Assembly: GCA_027886175.1 (NCBI GenBank)
Contig: JAJNNQ010000019.1
Location: forward strand, 16,759,501 to 16,823,500
Reading direction: 5' to 3'
Origin: Phylloscopus collybita
Lineage: Eukaryota; Chordata; Aves; Passeriformes; Phylloscopidae
DNA length: 64,000 nt
The position numbers and the translations under genes are program-made. Position 1 is the stretch's first letter. Each line of letters starts with the position of its first letter. The notes under the pieces are model-generated. The model saw only the letters and a list, made by a program, of their open reading frames with translations. It was not told where the DNA came from and ran no database searches. This document shows, one piece after another, positions 34,441 to 43,112 of this stretch.

Positions 34441-36267
34441 AGCTCTCCAGGGACAGGTCCTCCACCTCTTTGGCAGAGGGGACGGGTGATTCAGCTCGCC
34501 CATCCTCCCAGCACCCTGTTATCCCTTTGGGGTACACCCCACCCCTCGGCTGCCCAGCATCCCCCCCTCCCCTGGCGTGCAGCAGGATGCTGGGGAAGGG
34601 CAGCCCGGTCCTGCCGCCGCAGTCCTCCCTCTCCATGTGGCCTGGCGAGCTCCCGGCTGGAGCCCAAGCCCTGCATCGATCCGCGCTGCATCTTAAATCC
34701 CGCAGCAGCTGAAGCAAGCGGTTTTCAGCGCCAGGGCGGGGGGGTTTCTCCGTGGGCGGGCCGGCTCTGGCACCGGAGTGAGACACCGGGGCTGCTTCCT
34801 CCGCCGGTACCACCGCAGCTGGCACAAGGACCTTGCCCCCATCAGTGTTTTAACCACGACCCCCAAGCTCTGTCTGTTGGAAAGGGTCCTCCTGGGCTAT
34901 TGTGGGGTTCCTGGGGTTGCACTGGAGAAGGGGTCCTAAAGGGTGATGTATGAGCAGGAGTGGGGTGTGGGGGTGCAGGGATGCCCCTCGCTCTGCTGCA
35001 TCACCCCTAGACAGGAGTGAGGGTCTCGGCAGAGCTCTCAACACGTGGCCACATCCCTGTCTGGGCTCCGGAGAGGAGGGTGTCAGGATAGCCGGGCTGG
35101 AGGGATGGGGTGGGCAAGGGGCCTCCTCCCAGTGCCACCCTCCCCCAGCTGCCGCCAGGGTGGGGACGTGGGTTCCTGCTCCACTAAGCCCTGCAGCTTT
35201 TCTCCTCTAAAGCCTGATTACTTGGCGGTGCCTGTGTGCGTGCGTGCTCGGGAGGGAGGAGGAGGAGGAATTTCACAACAACAAGTGTTTGCAGCCACAC
35301 TGGGCCCAGCTGCCCTGGAGTCGCCCCAGGGACAGCGGCATAGCATCCGCTCCAGGAAGGCTCTTGCTGTCACTGCTGAGCCCATGGCTCTGCTGGAGCA
35401 GCCGGGCATGTGTGCTGGGCATGCTGGGGTGTGGCAGGAGGTCAGCACTGGGGCTTGGAGGCAGATGCTGCAGCTCCCTGTTTGGTTTGGAGACGGACGC
35501 TGCAGCCCTCGGTGGGGTTAGGAGGAGGATGCCATGGCTGTCCATGGGATTTGGAAGTGGGTGCTGGAAGTGACTCAGAATTGGATGGTGCAGCTCCCTA
35601 TGGGATTTGGGGTGAACACTGCAGCTGTTGGTGGGGCTCAGAGGAGGATGCTGTGGATCCCTGTGGCACTTGAAGGTGGACACTGCCTGCTCTTCTTCCC
35701 CTTTCCAGTGCTGGCTCAGGGACAATGGTCCAGGACGAGAAAGAGGAGGAGGAGAAGGGGTGCAGCCTAACCTGAGCTGTGTCAGCAGCATCCCTGGGAT
35801 TGTGGGAGCCGGGGTGTTGCCTCCATGGCACTTGGCTCGCGGGACAAGGGTGGCTGCAGGGTGAGAACCAGGCACCCCTTGCATGAGCTCCAGCGACTGG
35901 CCCGGGAGCATCCCGCTGGAGCCCGCAGTCCCATCCGGCGTGGGGCCGCACGCCGCTGGAGCGGAGCGGGAGATGAGCCCCGTGACTTCCCTGGGGCTGC
36001 TGTCCCTGGGGGAGGAGAGCCAGGCACAGAGAGTCTTTAAGCATCTGAGTGCCATTGCTACCAGGCCAGGACTTCCCCTGTGACCCCCCACTTCTGTCTG
36101 GATGGCGACCCTTTTAGAGAGCAGCGGAACGGATCTCCACCGAGGTCCGTTCCCTGGAGTTCCTTTGTTCGCCGCGCTGAGATTTTCGTGGCAGGGGGAG
36201 GAAGAGCCGCTTTGAAAAGCCCGTTGGCTCTTGCCAGCGCTAACTCTCTTTTCTTTTCTCCTTCCAG
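34441..36267. other. Non-coding stretch before the CXXC5 exon
   Basis: Apart from the minisatellite at 35450-35695, nothing is recognised until the polypyrimidine tract and AG acceptor at 36249-36267. Confidence 0.45.
35450..35695 (+). repeat. Degenerate minisatellite, about 40-bp units
   Basis: Recurring 'GATGCTGCAGCTCCCTGT', 'ACGCTGCAGCCCTCGGT', 'GGTGCAGCTCCCTATGGG' and 'GAACACTGCAGCTGTTGG' words, separated by 'GGATTTGG'-type words, form five to six diverged units. Confidence 0.65.
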
Positions 36268-36494
36268 AGCCGCGTGGTGTGTCCCAGAGCCGCAGAGTAT
36301 GTCTGTGCACTGAGAGCACCCTGAGTCCTCCGCGGGAGGAGACGCCCCGTTGATGTGCGGTCCCGCCTGAGCCTCCCTGGTGGCTGGCGGGCCGGTGCTA
36401 CCAGAAGGGCTTTGGGGATCTTTTGCCTTGGCATTGGGGTGGGTTTTTGGGGTTTGGTTGTTTTTTTTGTTTTTTTTTTTTTTTGGTTTTTCGG

Positions 36495-36525
<31 letters not shown>

Positions 36526-36566
36526 CCCAATTTTGGGGTTGGTTTGGTTGTTGTGCTCTGGCCACC
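36268..36566 (+). other. CXXC5: CXXC5 5' UTR part of the coding exon, with poly-U tract and two uORFs
   Basis: About 300 bases lie between the likely splice acceptor (AG at 36266-36267) and the start codon. The segment holds two very short upstream ORFs, ATG at 36299 (MSVH, stop ending 36313) and ATG at 36353 (MCGPA, stop ending 36370), and then a T-rich stretch at about 36459-36526 containing a run of roughly thirty T. There is no AG dinucleotide between that T-run and the ATG, so the T tract cannot serve as the polypyrimidine tract of a downstream acceptor unless splicing occurs inside the coding region. The exon boundary is predicted, not proven. Confidence 0.6.
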
Positions 36567-37352
36567 ATGTCAAATTCGGGCTCCCATCAAGACACTGGGA
36601 ACAAGCCAGAGACGGAAAAAAATAACCAAGATGACTCTCAACCCCCTGTCAACTCCGAGAGGAGGAACAAAAGTGGAATAATAAGTGAACCTTTGAACAA
36701 AAGTCTTAAGAAGTCCCGTCCACTCTCCCACTATTCCACCTTTGGTAGCAGCAGCTCAGTAAGCGAACATTCAGAGAAAGGCAACCCCTTAGCTAATGGC
36801 AACGACGCGACTGTGGATAAAAGTCATTCTACCTCAAAGCACAAAAACATCTCTAGTATGCTGAGCAAATTAGACCGGATGTCGGAGCTCTCCTCAGAAG
36901 GACAGACCGCCCTCCAACAGTTTGCTCAGTCGACAGAAATGCTCAAAAGAGTGGTACAGGAGCATCTTCCTCTAACAAGCGAGCATGGGACTGGTATCTC
37001 TGACATGGAGGCAGTCTCAGCTGCAGAGACAATGAACGGCCCCTCTGATTTTCCTTACCTGGGGGCTTTTCCCATCAACCCAGGCCTTTTCATTATGACC
37101 CCTGCCGGCGTGTTTCTGGCAGAGAGCGCGCTCCATATGGCTGGCTTGGCAGAGTACCCCATGCAGAATGAGTTGGCATCTGCCATCAATTCGGGGAAAA
37201 AGAAACGGAAAAGATGCGGCATGTGCCCGCCCTGCCGAAGACGGATAAACTGCGAGCAGTGCAGCAGTTGTAGGAATCGCAAAACTGGCCACCAGATTTG
37301 CAAATTCCGAAAATGTGAAGAACTCAAAAAGAAGCCTTCTGCAGCACTGGAG
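36567..37352 (+). CDS. CXXC5: CXXC5, first coding exon (residues 1-262)
   Basis: This exon encodes the bulk of CXXC5, a nuclear and cytoplasmic CXXC zinc finger protein. From knowledge of the family it binds unmethylated CpG DNA, acts in BMP/retinoid-controlled transcription and restrains Wnt signalling by binding Dishevelled. Visible in the translation: a Ser/Asn-rich N-terminus, the conserved block RRNKSGIISEPLNKSL (about 32-47), the block LQQFAQSTEMLKRVVQEHLP (about 116-135), the block FPYLGAFPINPGLFIMTPAG (about 162-181), a basic nuclear signal KKKRKR (211-216), and the CXXC finger with eight cysteines at 217, 220, 223, 229, 232, 235, 245 and 250. KTGHQI (239-244) fits the KTxxxI Dishevelled-binding motif. 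The start lies in a strong context (gccaccATGt) and is the first in-frame ATG. The exon ends after GAG at a GT donor (37353). CXXC4 was considered, but the RRINCEQCSSC finger and the RWFQ end match CXXC5. Confidence 0.97.
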
Positions 37353-38676
37353 GTAACCGGCCCCTCTCAGGCACCCTAACCCCTCCTCGGGCTGCGCTCC
37401 TGGGTTTGGATCTTGCCCTAGATAATAAAACACCTGGTACTTCTTACTTTTTTTTTTTTTAAATTTTTCCCTTTTCCATTAACAGCTCTCACCCTGAGAT
37501 GTGTGCTCTGCCCAGTGCCCCCAGTCCCCACCCCCTGCTATGTACTGGGGTTGGTTGGTGTGAGGAGGAGGGCTGGGGTCTTTCCCTGGGCATGCTGTGC
37601 TTTGCAAGCACAGGCAGCAGCGGTGCTCTGCTCTGGTTTTGGTGACAGCATCCCCTGTCCTCAGCGGGTGGCAGCTCCCTGAGCTGGGGAGCAACATCTA
37701 ACCCCAGAGAAGGGGGATGACTTTTTGGGACAATTACCTTGGGGTAATTGGTGGTGATGAAACCCATGGCCACAGTGCAGCCAAAGCCCAGACCCTCAGC
37801 TCACTCCACTCTGAGCAGGAGCACAACGATCCCTGGTTTTGGGAGCAAACTGCTGCAGTGTGCACTGGGCAGCATCCCCAGTGCAGTGGCTGTGCTGGGT
37901 CTCCCTGGGCCAGCATCCCTCTGGGGTGGTCAGGATTAACCCATAAGGCAGCAGCTGGGTTTCCTGTGGTAGCAGTGGTCCTGTTTCAGCACCCAGCAGA
38001 GCCAGGAACATCCCTGCTCCAGGTGCCCTGGTGTGAGCCAGGTCCTTGGGCTGTTACTGCCCACCACAGCCTGCTTGTGGATGTCCTTGGCTTTGGAGGA
38101 GAGCCATTGTGTTGGGGTGCCACCTTGCCAAATCCACTGGGGAGGTGTGACATTCATGTGGGGGCTACAGGGAAAGTCTGGTGACTTGGGTTGTGTGGGC
38201 CTGAAACTCATTAGGGGCCGTGGGCAGCTGCTGGTGGCGTGGCAGGGGGTGGGGTCGGGTGCCAGCTGGGCAGGGATGTCCCATGGACATGCTGCTCTGG
38301 CAGAGCCTCCCTCTTCCTGCACACCCAGGTGCTGTGCTGAAGCCAGGTTGGATTTTTCCGTGAGCCCCGCTGTCAGCCACGCCGGTGTGCTTCCTCCTTC
38401 TGGTGAGCACATCCCCACAGAGAGACAGCAGAGGCTCAAACATCACCTGGGCATGGCTGGGTGGTGCATCCTGGCACAAGGGCTTTGCCCATCCCCTGGT
38501 GGTCCCAAAGCCTGCCTCTCCCTTAGCCACGTTCTACGTTTTTCAATTAGCATCAGCTCTGAATGAATACTGAAGGGGAAAAAAAAAAAAAATCTATTTG
38601 GGCGGTGGGGATGAGGAGAGGGGGACTGTGTCTTTCAAAAACCGCTGTATTGCTAAATTATATTCTTGTTCTAATT

Positions 38677-38686
38677 TGCTGAGTCA
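38677..38686 (+). promoter_or_regulatory. NF-E2/small-Maf-type motif in the CXXC5 intron
   Basis: TGCTGAGTCA, extended by GTG, matches the NF-E2/AP-1-Maf core. It sits in an AT-richer island (38630-38700) in otherwise GC-rich intron, suggestive of an enhancer core. Confidence 0.3.
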
Positions 38687-40030
38687 GTGATCTGGAAAAA
38701 GGGAGAAAGAGAAAAAAAAAAAAAAAAGTTCATTTCTTCCAAAGAGTCCTAAAGCGGGTCAATAGACTCGAAGCTCGCAGCAGCCGGAGGAGTCGCTGCC
38801 TCCTCCCAGCGCTGGGTCTGGGGGTGACAAACAGCACCAGGAACCCATGGAATGGTCACCTCTGTGATGGGTTTCTCCATCTCACGGCTGGCTGGGAAAT
38901 TGAGGCCACTGAAATAGGGTTCTGCATCTGGTAGAGTTGGGCCCCACCAGAGGTGAATCCTCATCCCTCCTGGGCATGCCCAGGTGTGTTGAGGCTCAAG
39001 AGAGATGCCATTGTGCTGGTAGGGTGGATGCCTGGGCAGGTATGGGTCACTCCAGGGCATCATCATCCCCTTTTCAGTACAGACCATCCCCGCTCTCAGA
39101 ACATCCACTTTCACCATGTGTTGACCTTGGTAGGATTGTAGAAGATTGTGGCTGGGACAGGGACACCATGACGCCAGCTGATGTCCCAGGCCACCTGGGT
39201 CAAAGCTGGGTTGTTAAATCTAACCTGTCAACCAGCCTTGCTCATACAAATTGGCCAACTGTAGGACAACCACCAGCATCTAAGCTGTGCTGGAGACCTG
39301 TCTGGAGAGGGCCAGGATGCAGAGTTCCATGGACTGCTGGTCCTGGTGGGTGCCATCGCACCGCTGTACTCGATACTGGGATAGAAGGGGCCATTCAGTG
39401 GCCCTTCTTACAGGGTTGGATCATTCACAAGGCTTTGTGAAGCACTGTCCCTGTCTGTGGGGGCAGTGCCATTGCCCAGGAGAGGGACAGTGACTCTGTC
39501 CTGCCACCCCTGCACATCCAGAGGAACGTCCTCGGGAGAGCCCAGGCAGGGGCCGCAGCTACGCTTAAACGTTGATCTAAAACCAAGCAGTAAAAAAAAA
39601 AAAAAGAATTAAACCTTTATGGCGGCGTTAAAGAAGGGCTAAACCCCTCAGCTGCCGTTAAGCTTTTATCTGCACATCTACAGAGCCCCAAGAACCGGTC
39701 ACCGCCGGTGTCCCGCCGTGGTGGGGCTGCCTGGGGCTCTGGGACCGGTGAGGTCGGGTGCTGGGAGCAGGCAGCAGCACGTCCCTGCACTGACCAGGCT
39801 CCTCCGGGCTCTGCCAGCCCCAGCAACCCTGGCTGATGCTGTGGGGGCTGCTGGCCAGCCCTGCTCAGGCCTTGCAGAGCTGTAGGTCACGTGGAGGCCA
39901 TGAATGGTTGGGGTTTGACTCATCGGAGCTGTTCTCCACCCAGGGACGCTGTGCTAAAGAGCTTTGGTGCCCCAGATAGAGCCAGTGATGGTCACTGTCA
40001 CCCTCATGTCAGCCTCACAGAGACTCTGGC

Positions 40031-40295
40031 CATGAAGGACAAGGGGTGAGCGTTTTAAACTGAAAGAGGATAGATTTAGGTTGGAAATAAAGTAGAAATG
40101 TTTATGATGAGGGTGTTGAGGCCCTGGCACAGGCTGCCCAGAGAATCTGTGGCTGGCCAATCCCTGGAAGTGTCCAAGGCCAGGTTGGATGGGGCTTGGA
40201 ACAACCTGGGATAGTGGAAGGTGTCCCTGCTCATGGCAGGGGATGGAATGAGATGATCTTTAAGGTCTTCTCCCCACCATTCTGTGAGTCTGTGA
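40031..40295 (+). mobile_element. CR1 LINE 3' fragment, sense
   Basis: 'AAGGACAAGGGGTGAGCGTTTTAAACTGAAAGAGG', 'GAGGCCCTGGCACAGGCTGCCCAGAGAA' and 'GATAGTGGAAGGTGTCCCTGCTCATGGCAGGGG' follow the CR1 3' region, ending in a decayed 'CCATTCTGTGAGTCTGTGA' terminus. It lies in the CXXC5 intron in the gene's sense orientation. Confidence 0.94.
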
Positions 40296-42041
40296 CTGTG
40301 GGGATGAGGGGGATCTGTCCTGGGCATCCACATTAGAGCTGGTTGTCCATCTTCCTTTAACAATAGAGGAGCAGAGGTATTTATCAGATATCCCCTTCCA
40401 GACCCATGAGGAGCTCCCTCTCCTCTCTTTCCTCTCCTCTGGGGTGATGGATCTGGGTAGGTGGCCCTTGCTGGAGAGTCCAGCCTGCTGTGCCCTGCCT
40501 GTTCTGCATTCAGTGCCCTGAGTGGGATCCAGTGTGGTCAGTGTGGGGTGCCACAGCCGTGTGCATCCCTGGGCACAGGCACTTGTGCCTTCCCAAATGT
40601 CTGATTGCGTGTCGTAGGCACCTTGGGGAAGGGCTGATGCCTGCAGCTTGTGACCACCCCAGCTCAGTTTGCTCCCCAACACGGGCTGGGAGCAGGAGCA
40701 GGTGAGATCTGTCAGCAGCCTGGTGGGCACCACCAGCTTTTGCCCATTTTTGCCCCTGCCCTTGCCCAAGCCCCGTATTTGGGTTGTGCCTGTGGAAGGG
40801 GACATCCTCTGGAAGGGATGGGGTGATGCCTCTGGTTCTTCACTGAGGCTTGGTAGGTGTCTTGATCCAAGACAAGGACCCAGTGAGATCTGGCTGAGTC
40901 CTGCATGGGATTAGGGACCAAAATGTGTCCTGTTTGACTCTTAGGATGCCATGTGAGGTGTCCCAGCCCTGCACACAAGCTCAGTATTGTGCCCCTGCTC
41001 GCCCCATGGCAGCCAGTCTGCTGGCCCATGTCTGTCACTGCAACTTGTGGCCTCTTTCCCATTGGTGTCCCTTGCTTGTTTGGAGATGTGGGACCTGAAG
41101 GGTCCTCTCAGGTGGTTGTGTGGTGATCCTGTGGTGGTTGTGTGTCTGGCTGGCACAGCTCAGCCTTGCCTGGGGGCTGTTGGCATTGAGAGAAGCTGTG
41201 ATCCTTGCATACTCCACCCATGTTCTCATAAATATAGCACAGGCTTTCCACTTCATCCAGATGGGAAATGTCCCTGGTTCTCCTTCCAGAGGACCACAGT
41301 GCTACCTGGAGCAGGGTCCCACACCATCTTCTAAGGTGGCTTCTAACAGATCTTGGCCTTTATTGGGCCTTTTGTTGGTCATGGGGTTGAGCCTGGTGGG
41401 AACTCTTCCCTATGAGGTGCTGAAGTACCTGAGGGTGCCTGGAGTTGCTCTGTTGGAGTCAAGGTTGTTCCTTGAGGCTGAGCATGTCCCATGTCCTGAG
41501 CAGCTCCTGCTCTGGTGTTCCCAGGCCCATCCAGCTCCTACTCCCTGCCCCAAGTTTCCATCCAAATGTGCTCCTAAACCCATCTGGTGGCTGGGCTGCT
41601 GTCTTCTGGTCCGTCTGTCCATCCATGGCAGGGGCTGTAAGGGCTGGCAGTGAGGGGACTGTGCTGGGCTGTGCCAGGCCACTGTGCTCACTGCTGGCCA
41701 GAGGGGAAGCCGGGGGCTGTGCCACTGTGCTGGCTGCAGCATGGGGACACGGGGACACGGGCATGTGGGAACAATGGCTGAGCCCAGCCAGGGTGGGGCC
41801 TGGCAGCAGGGGGACCCCAGTCTCCCTCCTGCTGGCATCGTGGGTTGGGAACCTTGGGATGTAGAGCTGCATCAGAGGGTGCTGAGCCTGGGCTGGATCC
41901 ATCCCAAGGCTGGGGACCAGGGTGCCGGGGTGGGGGTGAGGGGTGGGTGCCCAGCCCTGGTGCTGCACACCTGTGCCGGACCCGACCTAACGCCTTGTCC
42001 CTTCTTCTTCTGCCCCCCTCCCTGTCTCTCTTCCTTTCCAG

Positions 42042-42086
42042 AAGGTGATGCTTCCTACAGGAGCCGCATTCAGATGGTTCCAGTAG
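42042..42086 (+). CDS. CXXC5: CXXC5, last coding exon (residues 263-276)
   Basis: This short terminal exon supplies the final 14 residues, KVMLPTGAAFRWFQ, followed by TAG. It is identical, as I recall the family, to the conserved C-terminus of vertebrate CXXC5. It is preceded by a good polypyrimidine tract and CAG acceptor (AG at 42040-42041) and joins in phase 0 to the exon ending at 37352, so residue 262 (Glu) is followed by Lys 263. Reading through the donor of the previous exon instead would give an unrelated eight-residue tail (VTGPSQAP), which shows that splicing to this exon is needed for the canonical protein. Confidence 0.95.
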   Translation, partial: KVMLPTGAAFRWFQ

Positions 42087-42336
42087 GAACGGGAATCCCA
42101 AAGCTCTGTCATCCAAGTGCAATGTCACTGCTTGCTTGTGTTGTCTCAGGCAAGGGATTTTTTGGCTGAAATGAATGGATGCACCTGTGTCTCTTTAGAA
42201 CCAAAAATATTTTCTCGCAAATCTCATTCCTGTTTTTATAATTTTTTTTCTTTTTTTTTTTTCCTTTTTTTTTTTTTTTTTTTTTGCGTTCGTTTTAACA
42301 TCTTCGAGTCCTAGTCAGACATTTAACTGCTTTTCA

Positions 42337-42342
42337 AATAAA
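42337..42342 (+). terminator. Possible proximal polyadenylation signal of CXXC5
   Basis: An AATAAA lies inside the A-rich stretch about 250 bases after the stop codon. It could give a short 3' UTR isoform, but the surrounding A-run makes a chance match quite possible. Confidence 0.3.
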
Positions 42343-43087
42343 AAAAACAAAAAAATAATTAAAAGAAAAAAACAATGGATCTGTAAAGTACCAAGACTTA
42401 ATAGACAGAGTATGGACAATCAGTTTCTTTCTGTGTTTTGGTGTTGATGTTGTTTATGTGTGAAAGATGCAGTACTTGTGTAGGGAATGTAAATTTACAG
42501 TAACCTTTTAAAATCTAGTTACTAATAAGCACTACTGTAATTTAGCACAGTTGTTTAATTGCACCCTCATTTATACTTTTTATTTGATTCTTTCCCATCA
42601 TACAATAGAGTGGATAGTTTCTAGAATGCCTCAACTTCATGTTTATAAATGAGAATATGTTTAAAGCAATGTAGTATCCCTTCTCCTCGCCATTCACCTC
42701 TGGAAGTTTAACCCACAAGAGGGTCGGTATAAAAGGTGGAAGAAAACAATTGCTACACAACTGGCGGAATTCAAAAAAAAGGAAAAAAAAAAGAGTAAAA
42801 AAAAGGCAAAAAAAAAAAAAAGAAGTCGTTGTTAGTTTATTAATATAGAACAAGAAACGCTGCGTACAGAAAATCCTCCTAATTGCAACGGTTTACTCCT
42901 AGAAATAATTTTTGTAAACTTACAGAAGTCAAAATCAAAATCAAACAAATATTGCAGGACCTGTGCTGAAGCAGTTACGCAAAGTGATATTTCTCTTCTG
43001 TTCACCCCCCCCGTCTCTCCAGCTCTCTCTCCATCATTAAAATGAAATGCTGTTTGTAATGTTTTAGCGATCCAGGCTGTTTTTGTG

Positions 43088-43093
43088 AATAAA
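43088..43093 (+). terminator. Distal polyadenylation signal of CXXC5
   Basis: A canonical AATAAA hexamer is followed within about 20 bases by the GT-rich sequence gcatgttttgtgtcac. The base composition changes from AT-rich UTR to GC-rich DNA just after it, which supports this as the main 3' end. Confidence 0.7.
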
Positions 43094-43112
43094 ATGAATG
43101 CATGTTTTGTGT

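Larger units (their letters stand above)
37353..42041 (+). other. CXXC5: CXXC5 last intron
   Basis: The intron of about 4.7 kb begins GTAACC and ends in a pyrimidine-rich tract plus CAG. It carries one CR1 fragment (40031-40295), A-rich runs near 38580 and 38714, a motif matching the NF-E2/small-Maf consensus at 38677-38686, and no other recognisable gene. Open frames inside it are short and unlike known proteins. Confidence 0.85.
36268..43112 (+). other. CXXC5: CXXC5 transcript model, 3' two exons
   Basis: Inferred transcript portion: exon 36268-37352 (5' UTR plus main coding exon), intron 37353-42041, exon 42042 to about 43112 (14 codons plus 3' UTR). The 5' boundary rests on a strong acceptor (a run of T/C ending in TTCCAG at 36267); upstream non-coding exons must exist but are not resolved here. 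The predicted protein, 276 residues, is shorter than the human protein (about 322, from memory), mostly because the mammalian Ser/Gly/Ala-rich runs in the N-terminal third are missing. In mammals CXXC5 sits between UBE2D2 and PSD2; no exon of either is recognisable in this window. Confidence 0.8.
42087..43112 (+). other. CXXC5: CXXC5 3' UTR
   Basis: This is an AT-rich block of about 1 kb, quite unlike the GC-rich DNA on both sides, as expected for a conserved vertebrate 3' UTR. It holds T-rich (about 42241-42285) and A-rich (about 42769-42823) tracts, a 10-bp palindrome GTAAATTTAC near 42489, and a TACTGTA heptamer near 42533 compatible with a miR-101 seed site (7mer-A1, inference only). The 3' end is placed by the AATAAA at 43088 followed by a GT-rich stretch. 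Confidence 0.75.

Noticed and set aside
36423..36566. 48-codon Phe-rich N-terminal extension of CXXC5
   Set aside because: The frame is open but has no ATG upstream of 36567, which is in a strong Kozak context; the extension comes from the poly-T tract.
37353..37379. Unspliced CXXC5 ending VTGPSQAP
   Set aside because: A consensus GT donor follows GAG and the conserved C-terminal exon is present at 42042, so read-through is not the main product.
36567..42086. Assignment to CXXC4 (IDAX)
   Set aside because: The finger reads CGMCPPCRRRINCEQC and the N-terminal NKSGIISEPLNKSL block is present, both CXXC5 traits; CXXC4 has CGVCVPCKRLINCGVC, as I recall.
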